Positions 1 to 13,990 of a DNA stretch of 64,000 bases are shown here, piece by piece (position 1 is the first letter of the stretch; each line of letters starts with the position of its first letter). The notes under the pieces were generated by a model. That model worked only from the letters and a program-made list of their open reading frames with translations. It was not told the origin of the DNA and did no database searches. A program made the position numbers and the translations under genes. Source of the DNA: Phylloscopus collybita (lineage: Eukaryota; Chordata; Aves; Passeriformes; Phylloscopidae); the NCBI GenBank assembly GCA_027886175.1, contig JAJNNQ010000040.1, positions 26,680,001-26,744,000 on the forward strand, read 5' to 3'.

Positions 1-9
1 GAAAACGAC

Positions 10-60
10 AATGATGAGAAAAGAATTGTACAGTGAATGGCCATCCCAAGTAATGCTTTT
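10..60. repeat. Direct repeat copy 1 (partner at 1223-1281)
   Basis: Positions 1-59 align without gaps to 1223-1281 (offset 1222) with about 10 mismatches in 59 columns. The longest identical block is gtgaatggccatcc. The left limit is unknown because the window starts here. It is not a repeat family I recognise. Confidence 0.75.
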
Positions 61-1222
61 TTTACTTGGGATTTAAATCAATGCTATTTAATTGACTCCA
101 ATGATAATTTTCTCTGAATCACACATTACTGTTTTCATCACTTTAATTATGGGGAATAATCCAATTCCAGATAAATGGGTGGAATGTAATTTTACTAATT
201 TTTAGAAGTTACATCGTCATTCATGGATTATGATGGTGAAAATAACATACATTCAACCATTCAGAAGGGTCACTCTCACAAATTCTGCAAGAAAATGTCC
301 ACCCTATTTCTCAAATCTAAATATTCTAGTTGTTTTGCAGAACATGAGAAATAAGCATCTACATATATTATCATATTGCTGAATAAAAAAAGCCTTCATC
401 TTAAAAATTTAACATCAATTTACCAACCAAATTTTACATCACATCTTTTCTCCTAATTAATTTTTCAATCTGTGGAAGCAAACTGAAGATGTTGAGCAAC
501 AAAGATGTAACACATAAAAATATAGAAAACATCCTCATTTTTTAATCCATGACATTGGTACTCAAATGCCACCTTACCTAATCATGTAATTTCTTCAGCT
601 CTCTCAGCCTACTATGGCACACTGTTCTGTAACTCAGTTTTTGGTCAATAAAAGCCTTTTTTTTTTTAATTTCTTTTTTTTGGCTGGGTTGAGTTATGGG
701 ATTGGTTTGGGTATTTTTTTTTCAAATGATTTATTAATGATTAATACTTCTGATTAAAATACTCCATTTTAGTTGTTTATATTTTCCCCACAGTTTTGTA
801 CTGGAAAGACATTTATCATCTGTCCTCTGATTCCACAGAATCACTCAAAAAGAATATCCCTGATATTGCAGTAAGCTGCACTGTTTTAAATTTTTTCCTA
901 TTGTCACATATTTTCAACTTTTTGCAAGACTGCAAATGTTATCAGGGAGGTATTTTTTGCCCCCAGTCTCTTCCCCCAGATTCACAGCTCTGCACCTGTC
1001 TAGTGGGGTAGTAATATCATTTGAATTTTCAGAATGAACTGACAATATTTTGGAAGGAACATGGAGAATAAAGAACAAGAGAGAAATCTTGAGGCATCAG
1101 CTGAGTCAATGACTTGTTTTTAAAGGTCTTTGAATGAAGTCCATTAATGATTTACAAAACAGAGAAAGACAGAATTTCATATGAGAAACCTTGTTTTGAG
1201 AAATGTGTCCATAAAACATTTT

Positions 1223-1281
1223 CCAAATGATAGTGATGAGTAAAGAATTTGACGGTGAATGGCCATCCAAAGTAATGCTTT
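1223..1281. repeat. Direct repeat copy 2 (partner at 1-59)
   Basis: Second copy of the 59-bp unit in the same orientation as the first. Similarity stops just after aagtaatgcttt on the right. Both copies lie in featureless intronic DNA. They may be remnants of a dispersed repeat or of a local duplication. Confidence 0.75.
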
Positions 1282-4200
1282 AATAAATGAGATAATGAGC
1301 AAGAATTCCATCACAGGAAAACATCTCAAGAAACAGGAGGCCAAACAAAATTAAATTCATACTGTATAAGAGAATGCTCAATTTATATATATATGTATGT
1401 ATAAACAGCACTAACATCTGTTAGAGATGCAAAGATTTCCACTGCTCTTCATTTATTCCATTTATCCTCTGAGAGCAGGAGGAGATAACCAGTGTTTTTT
1501 CTCTGATGACTAAAAACCTCCCTGAGGACTACTTGTATAACCACTGCAAACTTACACATTCATACAGCTGTGTCTAACAGCTGTAACATAATTACTAGGC
1601 TTATAGAAAGCAGAGAAATGCTCATACAGGTTGCTTGACTCCCTAGCAGTTAGTTTGGGGGGCAAGGAAAATTAGCTGTCTGAGAAATGTGAAACAGCAG
1701 CATCATAGCAGGTTGTCATTGTTAGTCTGTCACACCTTTCTAATGCCCAGTAACAATGCACAAGATATCAGCTGCAACACAATAATACTTCATGGCACAA
1801 ATCTCCACAAATCAAATATTTTTTTCTATACATGCAGATCAAACAGTCATGACAGTTGTCATATTTTTTCCAACCAGAGAAGTCTACTCTTCTTTAGCAT
1901 TAATGTCTCTTAGAGTTCATTTAGAAGACATATGGAAACCTGCTTGCTATACATTTGATGCTGTCATTTTTGTAGTACAAGACAAAATGGCATAATTCAT
2001 ACATGAAAGACAAGGCAAATAAAGCCAATCCAAATGCATCAAATAATAAAACATGGACAGCAATAAATCCTCTCTGTTACCATGGTCTTTAAATATTTGA
2101 TTTGGAAATGTTTACATATGTCAAACTAGACATATCTCAAGGCTAATTCCAGGAGGGGACATGCATTTAAAATACAAAAAGAAATTTGGATGACATTGCC
2201 ATAGCCCCAAGACTAGATACAATCCTTTCAGTCTTCAGCCAAGCATTAAATATCTTAAATATCTCTGGTGCTTTTTCTCTAGGACAAGCCATTCAAATTT
2301 TGCCATTCATTCTTTAGCAGATTTTGAAACAAAATATCTGCAAATACTACTGTTACTATTCTTAACTGCATCACATAGACATTTTGAATCAAACAGGGGA
2401 CTAGCTATCAAAAGCCTTTTGTTCCTAGACTCAAACTACTTTCTGCATCATACAACCTTGTAAAACTCATCTGACCTGTTTGAATTTCATTTCACCTATC
2501 TGCAAAATTAAACATTTGTTTTGAAACAATTATTGCAAAGCTTGATTAGTGTCCATTTCTCAAGTGAAAAGGTTTATACTTATCCATACTCTTTCTGACA
2601 GTCTTAAAGGAAAAGAATGTGCATTAGAGAAGATCTTTGAGTCATGGAAGAGGGAAAGAAGGGTCATGCAACTTAGTTTCAGGGATTAAAAGAGGTAAAG
2701 GAGGTCACTGCCTTTGCTTCTAACAGCCTGACTTTTCAAGCATGATTAAAAATAAGACAGTGATGTTCACGCTATCGTCTTATCCTGACATGGCAAAAGC
2801 CAAAAATCTTTAAACAGGTTTCAGACTGGGCTTCACATCCTTCATGCTGGCCCTGAAGGAGAATTAAATAACATCATCTTTTTCAAAACAATGGAAGAGT
2901 TGCTCATATCTGACAAGTAAGGAAGGAAATAAGATCAGGAAAGATGGTTAGTTCCTTTTCTTCCTTTCTTGTCTTCTAATGTCTTTGGTTCAAGTATTTG
3001 GGTAATTGAGAAAAATCACTTCAGACTGACATCAGAACTCCATACTTACTCAAATGGGAAATTTGACGAATGAATCACTAGACTTTTATGTGTGCTCCCT
3101 TGAGTACAACTATGAGTCTATGAAAGTGATTTTCTATTCGGAGGGAAGAAAGGAATGGATGTTCTAACAGCCAAACCAAAATTAATCATATGAAAAAGAA
3201 AAGAAGCTTTTCACATTGCAAATGGCTCACTGACAGCAATACCAGCTAATAGATCTGATCCATTAGGAATATTTTAAGAGCAGCTATGGATTATTCAGCT
3301 TTTTTTCCATTCCATTCTGAAAACAGCTAGTAAAAAGTTGCAGACAATAATTCCAATTCAAGCCTGCTGTCTGGGATGCATTGGCTGGTTTATAAATATG
3401 CACAAAAGCAACAATACTAAGACAGCAGTAGTTTCATCACAGCATTATTTGATCAGGCTTCCTTGGCCAAACAAATAGCAAAATAACCACAGGTATAGGC
3501 ATGCCCATGCCAACCTTTCTGAGAAATGCTGAACACACACACAAACACACATGTGTCTGGTTCCTCCATGCAGCAAACTATATCACCTGCAAGAATAAAG
3601 ATTTGCTCTAATGTGGATTTAAAAGCAGAAAAAAGTGTTTCTATTCCGCACTGTTTAACAGACTACGTATTTTAGTTTAAATTTGAACATGGATATTTTC
3701 TATTTTGGCTTTATAAATCTCTAAGCATCACTTATGTACATTAGCGATTAAGAACAGTCAGTGTAAATGGTGTAACCTGTTACTTTCGGGAAGCAGTTCT
3801 GAATCAGGCTGAAACTACTAAAGTACCTTTAAGTTCAATTAAGGTCACAAATAAAATTTAGAACTAAGCCTGTTCTAACAAAAGAAAGAAGGTAGAAGGA
3901 AAAGAAAAGACTATTTGTGCCTCCTACTGCTTTGAATCTGACATGAGTCATATTTAAAGCCAAACTGAGTTGATGGACACGTAACCCTGCTCACAGTGTT
4001 GATCCTGAATTGTTGACTACATACAGAAGGTGAGTACAATATACAGATCACAGTATTTGCTTCCTGGATGCTAATAATTTGAATCACCATATTATTATTT
4101 GGTTTCTTTTACAAAGAGGCCAAGGCTTTGCATCTATTTTCTGAAAGCGAGAGTCATCTTCAGAAAGAATACCAACCAGTTCAACAAGGTCACACAAAAT

Positions 4201-7200
4201 TATGCAAAACAAAAGAGTGCCAGCATCCTGATGACTGAGATAGCACAAGACTGTTCGGAAACTTTATATGTACAGCATTCTGTGAAAGCTGTAATTTTCT
4301 ATTGATGTCTTCTGTTGAGGGTCCTTCTCTGCACTATAACTGTACATCACTTTCTTCACCTTTTCTTTGCTTTTTAAAAAAGTATAATTTCCTCTCCTCA
4401 ATGCTATCTCTTGTTCTGCATAATTATAAAGGGAAAAAATGTAAAAAATAAGTACAGGTTCATTCAAGATATCTAGTACCTAAATACTGGTAGAAATTTC
4501 TTCTTGTCCTTTTGTTTCCTCCTTTTGTTTTTTATAAAGGAAGAAAAGTAACTTTCTTATAGTAAAAAGGAAAGTTGAGATAATGTGCCAGCTTAAACTA
4601 GCTGCCAGAATCATTAATCTCTTCTTTTATTTGCCAATTTGCCATATTGTGTAACTATGTATTTTGTAATATTGTTCCTTAGAAAACAAAGGTCTCAAGA
4701 GATTTTTCCTTCCCTCTAAAAAAAACCTGCCAAACATTTGCAATGTTTTCAATCCTAAGTCACCTCCCTCATGCCTGCTCCCTTGTCTCCTATTAATTCA
4801 TATTAAACAGAAACGCTTTTTATTGCTTCAACCACATGAAAATTAGCAGCCTCAATAACAGCAAAAAAAAAAAAAAAAAATCCTTCTACCTTTGAAACAC
4901 CATTTTTTTTTTCTCCCAACAAAAGCTAAACAAAAAGTATCCAATATTAAGAACAGAAATTTATGTCTCAACAGGCCGTTCTGTCTTGTTCATGAGAATT
5001 TTAGCACCCTCCCTCCCTCTCACTACTAGGAATGCTTTACAACTTTAATGATCATCTACAATGATCAATATTATCACTCGTACATAACTATTAGTAACAC
5101 AAATGCATAACTTCCATATTTTATCCTAGTGGCAGCAGACCCTGTAACTAAATGCTGTTACATAGTACAGAGCATACACTGTGACACAGACTGTTAAATT
5201 CAACAGGTATTAGGACTATAGCTTTGCACTTAAATATTTTTTGGAAAGATCAAATTTTAGGAAGACTGATGATCTCGTGGTGTCAACAGTGAATAAACCC
5301 TTTACATATCAGATTGCCATTTCAACCTCAATTAAAACTGTTATTCCAAATCCTTCTATTTACTTAATTCAATGGGAGAGTATTTCTTTATTCCTGTCTT
5401 TCAGGAAAAAGAGCCTCATAACAAGAAGTTGAAAACCAGCAAAAGAAAATGGACATAACTAAATTAAATTACACTTTTGTTGAAAGGTGAATGTGATCAC
5501 TGAGACTTTCAAAATCTTTATTTTCAAAAATATTTTTATCATGTCTAGATTAAGGTATATTGGTAGGGTATGATGAAATTTCTCTAATCAATTCTTGTTA
5601 CTTATATCTTCTGGAAACATTAGGCTATCAGGGATAACAATGCCATATTTAAAAAGCATTTTGCAAGATGTTCCCTCACAGGTTTAATTATTATAACAGT
5701 AGGCTACAACCTGGTCCCTCTATATATTTGGGTTGGGTTTGGGTTTATTTTGGGTTTCTTTGCATTATTTTGATGTAAACAAGTGCTCCACTGATATAAC
5801 AATACCATCTTTTATCCAAGGTGGCATAGGATTATGTGCTAAATTTTATCAGGAGTGAGCTATCTTGGCAAATGGAACATTTCTGGTGACAAAACACTGT
5901 GCTGAAAAAGCCATTCTGCATATACTGAGTCAGATTGTAACCATTTGAAAACCAAAGGTCAGGAAATGTAGGTTAGAGGTATTTCTGCTACCTTTGTTAT
6001 ATCATGTGCAGAGCATTTGTCAGCCACATCTCACCCAGTAACTGGGGGGTTTATATGAACCTAAATTCTGCTGTGAATATTTAAAGATCATGTTTCCATT
6101 CAAGAATATTATTAAGAATAAAATATGAATTGAGATAATACATTAGAAACAGAACTTTGTGTCTTTTTTTTGCCTCTGACATTTGTATTCTAACAGGCCA
6201 CTCTAAGAAAAAAATTAAAAATCGAGCATTTTTTAGCGTGACTCTTCAAATTCATTTTTAAGTTGCATGTGCTTTTTCCATGTAATTTTAAAATGACAAT
6301 TTTAGATCAGTTCAAACTTTCTCCCAAAACCTTGGCTTGAGGTAAAGTTCTCTAGATGCATTGGTGTTAGCTGCAATCCATTGTTACCTGAATATTTTGC
6401 GTAAATGTATAGGCTCTCTTTCTTGGACTTCAAAGCTTTTAATTGTTGTTAGCATGGATATCATGCCCATGCCTTCCAGTTAAGCTGCTCCAGACATATG
6501 GCTAGCTCTGTGCTAAGCTAGACACAGGCAATATGAGCATGTGTAAAACAATACTATGTAATTTTGTGCACTGGAGAGTCAGGCCCAGTAACATATCCAA
6601 GAGAAAACTATTTTCCTCTCTTAAAAAGACAAACATGTGAGCTCCAAATGTATTAAATAACCCTTGGCTGGTTGAAATTGAAGAAATAATAAGGTGCTGT
6701 TAGACATAGAATACAGTGGTAGAATGAATTTCAACAGCAGCGGTCTGACAAAAGCTGCTGGCCTCAGTGCTGTAAGAAACAGCTAAAAGCCTCATGTGAA
6801 AGCCCAACTTGACTTCAGATCTTGCTATTAACACTTCTCATGTTCACTGGAAGCCTTCGAAGCAACCATTATTACTTAAAGAGGTTATAATTACATATGG
6901 AAGTAGTGCAGAACTGTTGTGCACTAAATACTGCACTGAAAGCTTATTATGATTTTTCAGTTTATTAATTAAAGCCTCAGCCTTGTAATCTACCTGCTCC
7001 CATGGTGTGGCTCATTTTTACAACTGAAATTCATGAAGAAGAAAGGTCAGGGTTATCTAAGAAAAGAATAACAATTATATAATGGGATAATAATTTTTCT
7101 GAAATGTAGAGCAGATTGTTTAGCTATCTAAATGGAAACCACACAAATGCTTTACAAAATTTCAGGTACACATAAGATTAACTCATCTCTAAGAGTATAA

Positions 7201-8906
7201 TTCAGCAGAGATAAAATTTTATATATATGCATTGACAAAATATGCACTAAATATAGCAAGTGAAATGAATGTACAGGGATTTTTCTGGCATAATCATAAT
7301 AATTTAAATTTTGGTGCTTAAGTCAAACTTAGATTTCAGTTTCTATTCTTTGAAATTTTATTATTTATAGACTAAAAATGGTCTGAAATACTTGGGTATT
7401 ATAGAACACCCTAGCATTTTAAAGGTCTTTTGATGCAGTTTCACCTTAACCCTTTGTGGTTGCTCTGGAAAGCATTCTTACTTAATTCATTGTGCAAAAG
7501 CTCTCTCCTTAACATGCATCCACTCATATCATCATGGCCAGCACAACTATGAATAGAAGAAATCAATACTTTGCTGAAAAAAGAACTGTTCATGGGGGCT
7601 TTCATATTCTTAGAGTCAATTACGACAAAATCCCATGAAAGGAAATTGAAAGACTTCAAAATCTGTCTTGATGAACTGTCAGGTTGGAAAGGTCATTATC
7701 TGCATTTTTCAAACCTTAAGCACTTAAGATTCAGGTCTGAAGTTATCCCAATATTCTCTTCATAGAAGTGAAAGAATCTTTGCGCAGATGAGTACAGAAA
7801 ATGGGCAGCATTTCATACAAGGATTGTCTAAATGAAAAGGTGGCAGCCACGGGAATTAATAGAAATATTGCATCAAATAATCATATCAACTCTGGATTTG
7901 TGAATCATCAAGATTCACACATCCAAACACAGCTAGACAAACCATAATCCGTTGGCCTAAGAAAACTATCTCACGTCTGGAGGAGCTGTTCCCATCCCCT
8001 CAAGGAGGCTTCAAGGTGTTTCTGGTCTGGGGTGACCACACCCTAAGTGTTTTCTTCAGGGTGAGGCAGGAAGTTTTACCTCTTCCACGGACTGATTGAA
8101 GTACAACTGTCTTTCAGGCAGCTGAGAAAAGAAGTGTGTGAGGTTATCTCATGAGAAACCCTCATTTAAGACAGGGATCTGGCCCAGTAAAGCTTCTGAA
8201 CTAGGTTGTTAAAGCAGTCAAGAAACAAGGCAATGAGGCTGAGGAACAAACCAAAGAAGAGCAAACAGACAATGCTTTTTTTCCTAGTCACCTAATCTCC
8301 ATACATGAGAAGCACAGTGGAGTTTCAGCAGTAGGCTGAAGCAATCCCTATATCGTGGATCGGCTTGTGGATGGCAACCTTCCATCAGCTGGAAATTGTT
8401 ATAGAAGGAATGACCTGTATTGTACAGATTATTACTGGATAGTTCCCAGATGAGTTAATACAGCAGTTGTGACCTAATTAAATCCCATCCCTGACGTTCT
8501 GCTTTTCTATTTGCATATACATGACAACAGCAACATCATATTTTAATAGTTAAAGTAAATCGTAACGTACAGCAAGGAAGAGAAGCACAGCTCCAGTGGA
8601 AAATCAGCGTAAGAGAGTAAAAGAGATGCATTACCCACATTTAAGTCACAGTCCTTGCAGATGCAAACACTGACTATGAAGGTCTGAGGAAACAATCTAA
8701 CCAAACAGCTCAGGTAGACAATATGATGAAAGAAAAGTACTGCTGAAGATAATCAGAAGCTGATGCACAAGGGAGAGACACTGGAGCTAATCCCACATAC
8801 ACACACGCACACAAGCGTTTTACTTCAGCTGCAACAGCTCAAGAGGAATATCTTGAATTTTTGAGGGCTACTCAGTGAAACCACCTGCTGAACATAAACT
8901 GGAATT

Positions 8907-8929
8907 AAAAAAAAAAAAAAAAAAAAAAA
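8907..8929. repeat. Run of 23 A
   Basis: An uninterrupted A run at the end of a stretch (about 7.9-8.9 kb) that is richer in G+C than its surroundings. It could be a retroposition tail for a plus-strand element or simple slippage. I found no target-site duplication. Confidence 0.8.
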
Positions 8930-11900
8930 GATGACACATTGAAAGACTTTAATTCATGTAATTTTTCCCACTAATTTTATTATCTACATGGTTCTTTTAT
9001 CCTTTTATCTTTTTTAAATCCTCAGTCTAATGCCAGAGCATTAGTTTTGGGTTGATCCAAGTTGTTTTAATTATATTGTTATCACAGTGTTGTATTGTTA
9101 TCAATGCTATTTAGCCGTGTAACTGCAGTTGCACCTTAACTTTATCTTTTACTGTAAGATCTAAAAGTAAGCCCTCTACATGAACTTTAGAGTAAGCTGC
9201 ATAAAAATCAGTTTACATTGCAGAATATTAGATCTCTGAATTGTACCCCAATCTGTTAGGAGTTGTAGTATCATTTGTTCATACTAGCACTGAATGCCAT
9301 TAAATGCAAACTAATTTCAAACCAATAAAATAAAATTATTTTTCAAAGCAAGTAGGCCAAAATTTTTAAAAGAAAAGATAATGCTCTTACAGGCAAAAAT
9401 CAATCATCTAAATGGCTAACGACTTGCGTCACTTGGCAAATATTTTCAGAAAAGGACAAGGACTTCATCTTCCAGGATAAGACCAAGTACTCATATTTTA
9501 GAAAGACTTCCTGACATAACTGAACTGCTGACTAAGTTTCCATTACTGCATATCTACTGGTCCTGATATTTTGTCAGAGACAGGATACTAAACTAGAATG
9601 ATCCAAACTGTTTAACAGTCTGTAAGCTTCTTCTATACACATTTCCTCTGCTCAGCAAGTATTTACTTTTTGCTGATCCAACTAATGTATACCTACAGTC
9701 TGAAATGTATTACCCTTAGCAATTCCAGCCTACATGCTGGGAGCCACACAGCGAGAAATAGACATAACAGTGAAGCAACCAACAATAGATGAATGGCCAA
9801 AGAGTAGTGAAAGACAGAGTCCAATAGCATATTCTTGCCTTTCAGTTAAAAGTCTTCTTCTGGTTTATTTTTTTTTTTTTCAAACTGCATACCTCTTCCA
9901 TTCTAAGCTTTTCATCAGTTTATTTCTATCATTAACTCAATTTTCACTTTAACTTTACAGTTCACTTTTGGAAACAATCCAAAACATTGTGTGGAGGGTA
10001 GCGAGGTGGGAGGAACATTTAATGTTTTAAAGGATTACCAGACTTAGGTGCTACATTTCGAGGTGTTGCTTTTCAGCAGTGCCATTGTACCATACTGTCT
10101 GCTATTTCTCTAAATGTCATCAACTTGTCAGCTCATAAGCAGGTGTAAACCTTTGTTCCTCCCCAAGTTCTCATGTTCAGTGATGTCAATGGAAGTCTGC
10201 AAAGAGTGTTGTGTCAAGAATACTGACTGGGATTTTTTGCAGGCAATTTAAAGGTAAACATTTCTCTTCAAAATAAATGTCATTTTGTTGCTACAGCAGA
10301 AGAAAGCAACAACACATTTCTAACTGGATTATTAAAAGTCCTGAAAACAGAAGAGGTGCCTGGGAGGCTGCACTCAGAAAGCACTTAAAAGCCCAAAAAT
10401 CACTGGAATGTGCAAGTAATGGAAGCAAATTATAAAATAAACCAAATAAAAAGATCCAGAAATGGAGAGATGAGCATTTCATACCAAGCCACACACATCC
10501 GAAATTCCCCAGTTGATACTTACGTCAAAAGGCAAAAAGTCCTCTGTTTGACTTTTTATAAAACAAATATATATTCTCATAATGCACTGAGATTTAATAA
10601 AGAATAAATTAAATTCTAAGATTTTTTTTTTTTTTAAATCAATGATGTACAGAAAGCCAGGACAGCAAGTGGAATTTCTGTCTTTCCAGATCTTGTTAGG
10701 CATCAGGAAAAACAGGTGAACAGTTTTAAACCACCAGAGTATGGAACGGTTGACTTTGTGACTTACCAGTTCAAGCAGGGTTATACTACCTGAAATACTA
10801 AAAAAACCCACCCCAAAACAGAAAAAGACCTTTTAGTATTCTTTAAAATTTCTAGCATATGTTGTCTCTTACAGGAGTGGAATATGAGTTAATTATATGA
10901 GATGTGAGTAACTGAACTAGTTTCAGTGCTGCTGAACTGAATTTAGAATTAAATGCTTCATTATTAGACTGAGAGCAGGAAAAAATTGAAGATCATCTGA
11001 CTGTGTCTTGGATATAAAAAAAACCCAACAAAACATCTTTAATTAAATTTTTGAATAGTTACCAAGGTGTTATTCCAAGAAGACACAAATGTTTGCAGAT
11101 ACAGAGGAAGGAAAAGATCATCTTAACTATTTCAGTGGAAGAGGGATCAGTGTTACAAGTCTGGATTTATTTTCTTTTTAAAAAGATGTGCATCTGGAAG
11201 CCTTCTAAGGAGGTAAAAACTGAATAATGGGTGAGAAAGTAAGAAATGTAAGAAAAAGTAATGAAGTTACATGCTATTCCTCTAGAGATATTCAGCTGTT
11301 CACGTAGCAAGGCAGAGAATTATGACCTTCAAATTCACTGAATGCTGCTTCTAGTAACTTCATCCAGGTTGTGTAGCTATTGGTTCTTTAGAAATTAAGT
11401 GCAAGAAGAGGTGTAACTAACTAATTTCTGATTCTGCAAAATGGTACTTCTGATGTGGCTATTGCCTTTCATCCTAGCATGGCAAACAAGGTATCACTTA
11501 TATTATTTGAACAATAATTTTGTTGCAATCTCGGTTGCTACTTGCTGTGGATAACAGTCTATGATAAAAGTCTATCTTATTCTGAAATTGTATTAAGCAT
11601 ATCTGGAAACAATAATACTTCAATTTTTTTTCTTGCTGCTTAAGTAAAATCACATCTCAAAAGATGAAAGATATTTACCACTAAGTAAATGAAAATACAG
11701 AAAACAGAGAGCATATCTATAATACAAGTCTTGGGTCAGAGGACATTATTTCAAATTTAAAAATAAAAACAGAAAAAAAATAACGGGGGACCGAATTGAG
11801 GACTCCTAAAATACAGAAGCCTCTCTTTCCCCTCCTCCTCTCTCTTTTCTGTTTTACTTCTTTCACCTCCCCCCAAACAAGTGATTTTTGCTTTAACTTG

Positions 11901-12563
11901 ACAAGTATTTCACAGTTTCTCAAACATTTAGCAATGAGGATCTAATTGGAAAGTGCCAGGTTCTTTCTTATTACACTTTATCAATATTGTTAAGGGAATG
12001 ATGTAATTGTTTGGGGTTCGGTGAAGACATTCCATGTCACTTCAGTGTTAATACCAGGCTGGAGCCTTCCTTGTCTGCCTGCGTAAGCTAGATAAACATA
12101 GACCTGTGTGCTTTCTTCTCATCTCAGGATACTTACTCAGAGAGATCTTGGAACATATGCCTATTGCGAGCTAAACATTTCACTTTTCATTTTATCCATG
12201 TGCCAGAAATCCATTCCTTGGATAAACACTTTACATACTGACACTCTTAAAGTCACTAAACACGATAAATAAAGAGAGAATACATCATTTCAAAACTGAT
12301 TAAACATTTTCTCACTTGTGACAAATGAACAGCTATACACTGTATGGAGTCCCTGGAGCAGACATTCCATTTTCTTTGTCTTCATTTTGTGAGTAAGATT
12401 AACTTTCCATTTCAGTTCATCTATTGCACAACTGAGCTTTTTTAAAATACACATTGCTGAATTTGCCCTAAATCATTATTCATTTCAGAAAAAAAAATTG
12501 TTATTGCTACAAGAGCTTTTCTTTTGGACTTTTGTATTTTAATGGACACAAACTAACAAAGAG

Positions 12564-12590
12564 AATAATAATAATAATAATAATAATAAT
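12564..12590. repeat. (AAT)9 microsatellite
   Basis: Nine uninterrupted AAT units within intronic sequence. Likely length-polymorphic. Confidence 0.97.
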
Positions 12591-13568
12591 GTAGTTTTTA
12601 ATGAAAGCTAAAGAAATGCTTCCATGCAGTAGACCTGAACTTATACATGGGCTGAAGTCATCCACTTCAACAAGGAAAATCCAAGCACATTAATCACATT
12701 AACTTTGCTCCATCTAATCCATCACTTTTCCTTGCACTACTTGCTTATCTAGTCATCCAACGCACTGTTATCTACCTATGATTAGTCAAATGAAACTAAT
12801 CTTTTATTTAGCTTCTTAAGCTCTTATCTTTTTCGCCCACCCTTGCCAAAAAGGATCCCAAGCATTTTATTTCCAAGCTAAATTAAAAATCTTTCTGAAA
12901 TAATCACACATAATACCAAAACTGTATATGAAGTTGTCTTCAGTGTTCTAATGGATACCACTAATCTGATCAAGAGTTTCAGTGGCAAGGTGGAAGGAAA
13001 AAAGCAAATGGCCTTGCTAGATATTCACAAAAAGGAGGAGCAACGAAGCAGAATTTTCTTCTTTGACAAACTGTGTAAAAGGAGCTGGGAGAAGAAAGAA
13101 CTAGGGCAAGTCAGAACAAACAGACAAAGCTAAACAAGAATTCATGGAGTAGTTTGCTTTCTTCCCCCATCAGGGTAATAAAACCAATATAAAGTTTTTG
13201 ATATGATGGTTCCAATCTTGCCAAGGAAAAAGATTAGAAGGGAAAGTGAATTAGACACCAAAAGATAGTGATAAATCACAAGATTTCTGAACAGGCTGAA
13301 TATTCCGGTGTCATTATATTTCTGTCACCTTTGGACTTGTATTCAAACCCATTTTTGAAAGGACAAATATTTGCCTTGAAAGAGCAATCAGAGATGACAA
13401 AAAAATCTTCTAACAGTTTCATCTTCTCTCAAAGTTTTATTGTGAAGGAAAATTTAAAAGACAAGAATTATGTAACTGAGCAGCTAAACAAACCTAAGAA
13501 ATGTCAAGAATGCCTTTCATATACTTGAGCAAGAGGTATGACACCGAGCTAAAGCAATACCCTAATAT

Positions 13569-13707
13569 TATCTCAGCTTGTTAGAGCATTGTGCTGCTAA
13601 CACCAAGGCTGTGGGTTTGATCTCTCTATGGGCCACTCATTTAGGAGTTGGACTCAATGATCCTTGCGGGTCAGATCCTTCCAGCTCAGAATATTCTGTG
13701 ATTCTGT
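13569..13707 (+). mobile_element. tRNA-Ile-derived SINE with CR1-like tail, TguSINE1-like
   Basis: The first ~60 bases read as a tRNA-Ile head: an A-box-like TCTCAGCTTGTTAGAGC, an anticodon-arm region with GCTAACACCAAGG, and a B-box-like GGGTTTGATCTC near 13613-13624. The rest is a CR1-like 3' tail (GGACTCAATGATCCTTGCGG, then a terminal ATTCTGTGATTCTGT). This head-plus-tail design is that of the songbird family TguSINE1, which is thought to be copied by CR1 machinery. The head has diverged from a working tRNA (for example the B box TTTGATC), so it is not a functional tRNA gene. Flanking target duplications are not clear. Confidence 0.8.
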
Positions 13708-13737
13708 AAAGAAAATTAAGGGAACACAGACCTGCTC

Positions 13738-13990
13738 AGGGCAGCTGTGATTCTCTTGTACTCCCTTTCCACGCCGCCACGGTTCCACACCACCGAGGCG
13801 GCACTCAAGGACATAACATCTCCTTACCAAGGAGGGAGGCTCTTGTGGCACTCACTCCCCTTGGCTTCCTCCTCAGGTACTGTCTTTAGTACATGGCCCA
13901 AGGGAATAGAGAAAAAATGTGATGTTGTACCAGGAAAGACATCAACCGCCCTGTGGCATTACTGCAGGTAGCAAATTTGGGGGTTGAGGC
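13738..13990. other. GC- and CpG-richer patch beside the SINE
   Basis: This stretch has several CpGs (for example ccacgccgccacgg and accaccgaggcggcac) and is clearly richer in G+C than the intron around it. It follows the SINE directly. I do not recognise a gene or transposon in it; its short open frames (65-74 codons) have no known family. Confidence 0.4.

Noticed and set aside
5728..5758. Telomere-like GGGTTT-type sequence
   Set aside because: Only a few irregular units (gggttgggtttgggttt); it is not a (TTAGGG)n array and is better called low complexity.
13569..13640. A functional tRNA-Ile gene
   Set aside because: The tRNA-like head runs straight into a CR1-type tail, the B box and arms are mutated, and there is no proper acceptor-stem pairing or terminator.
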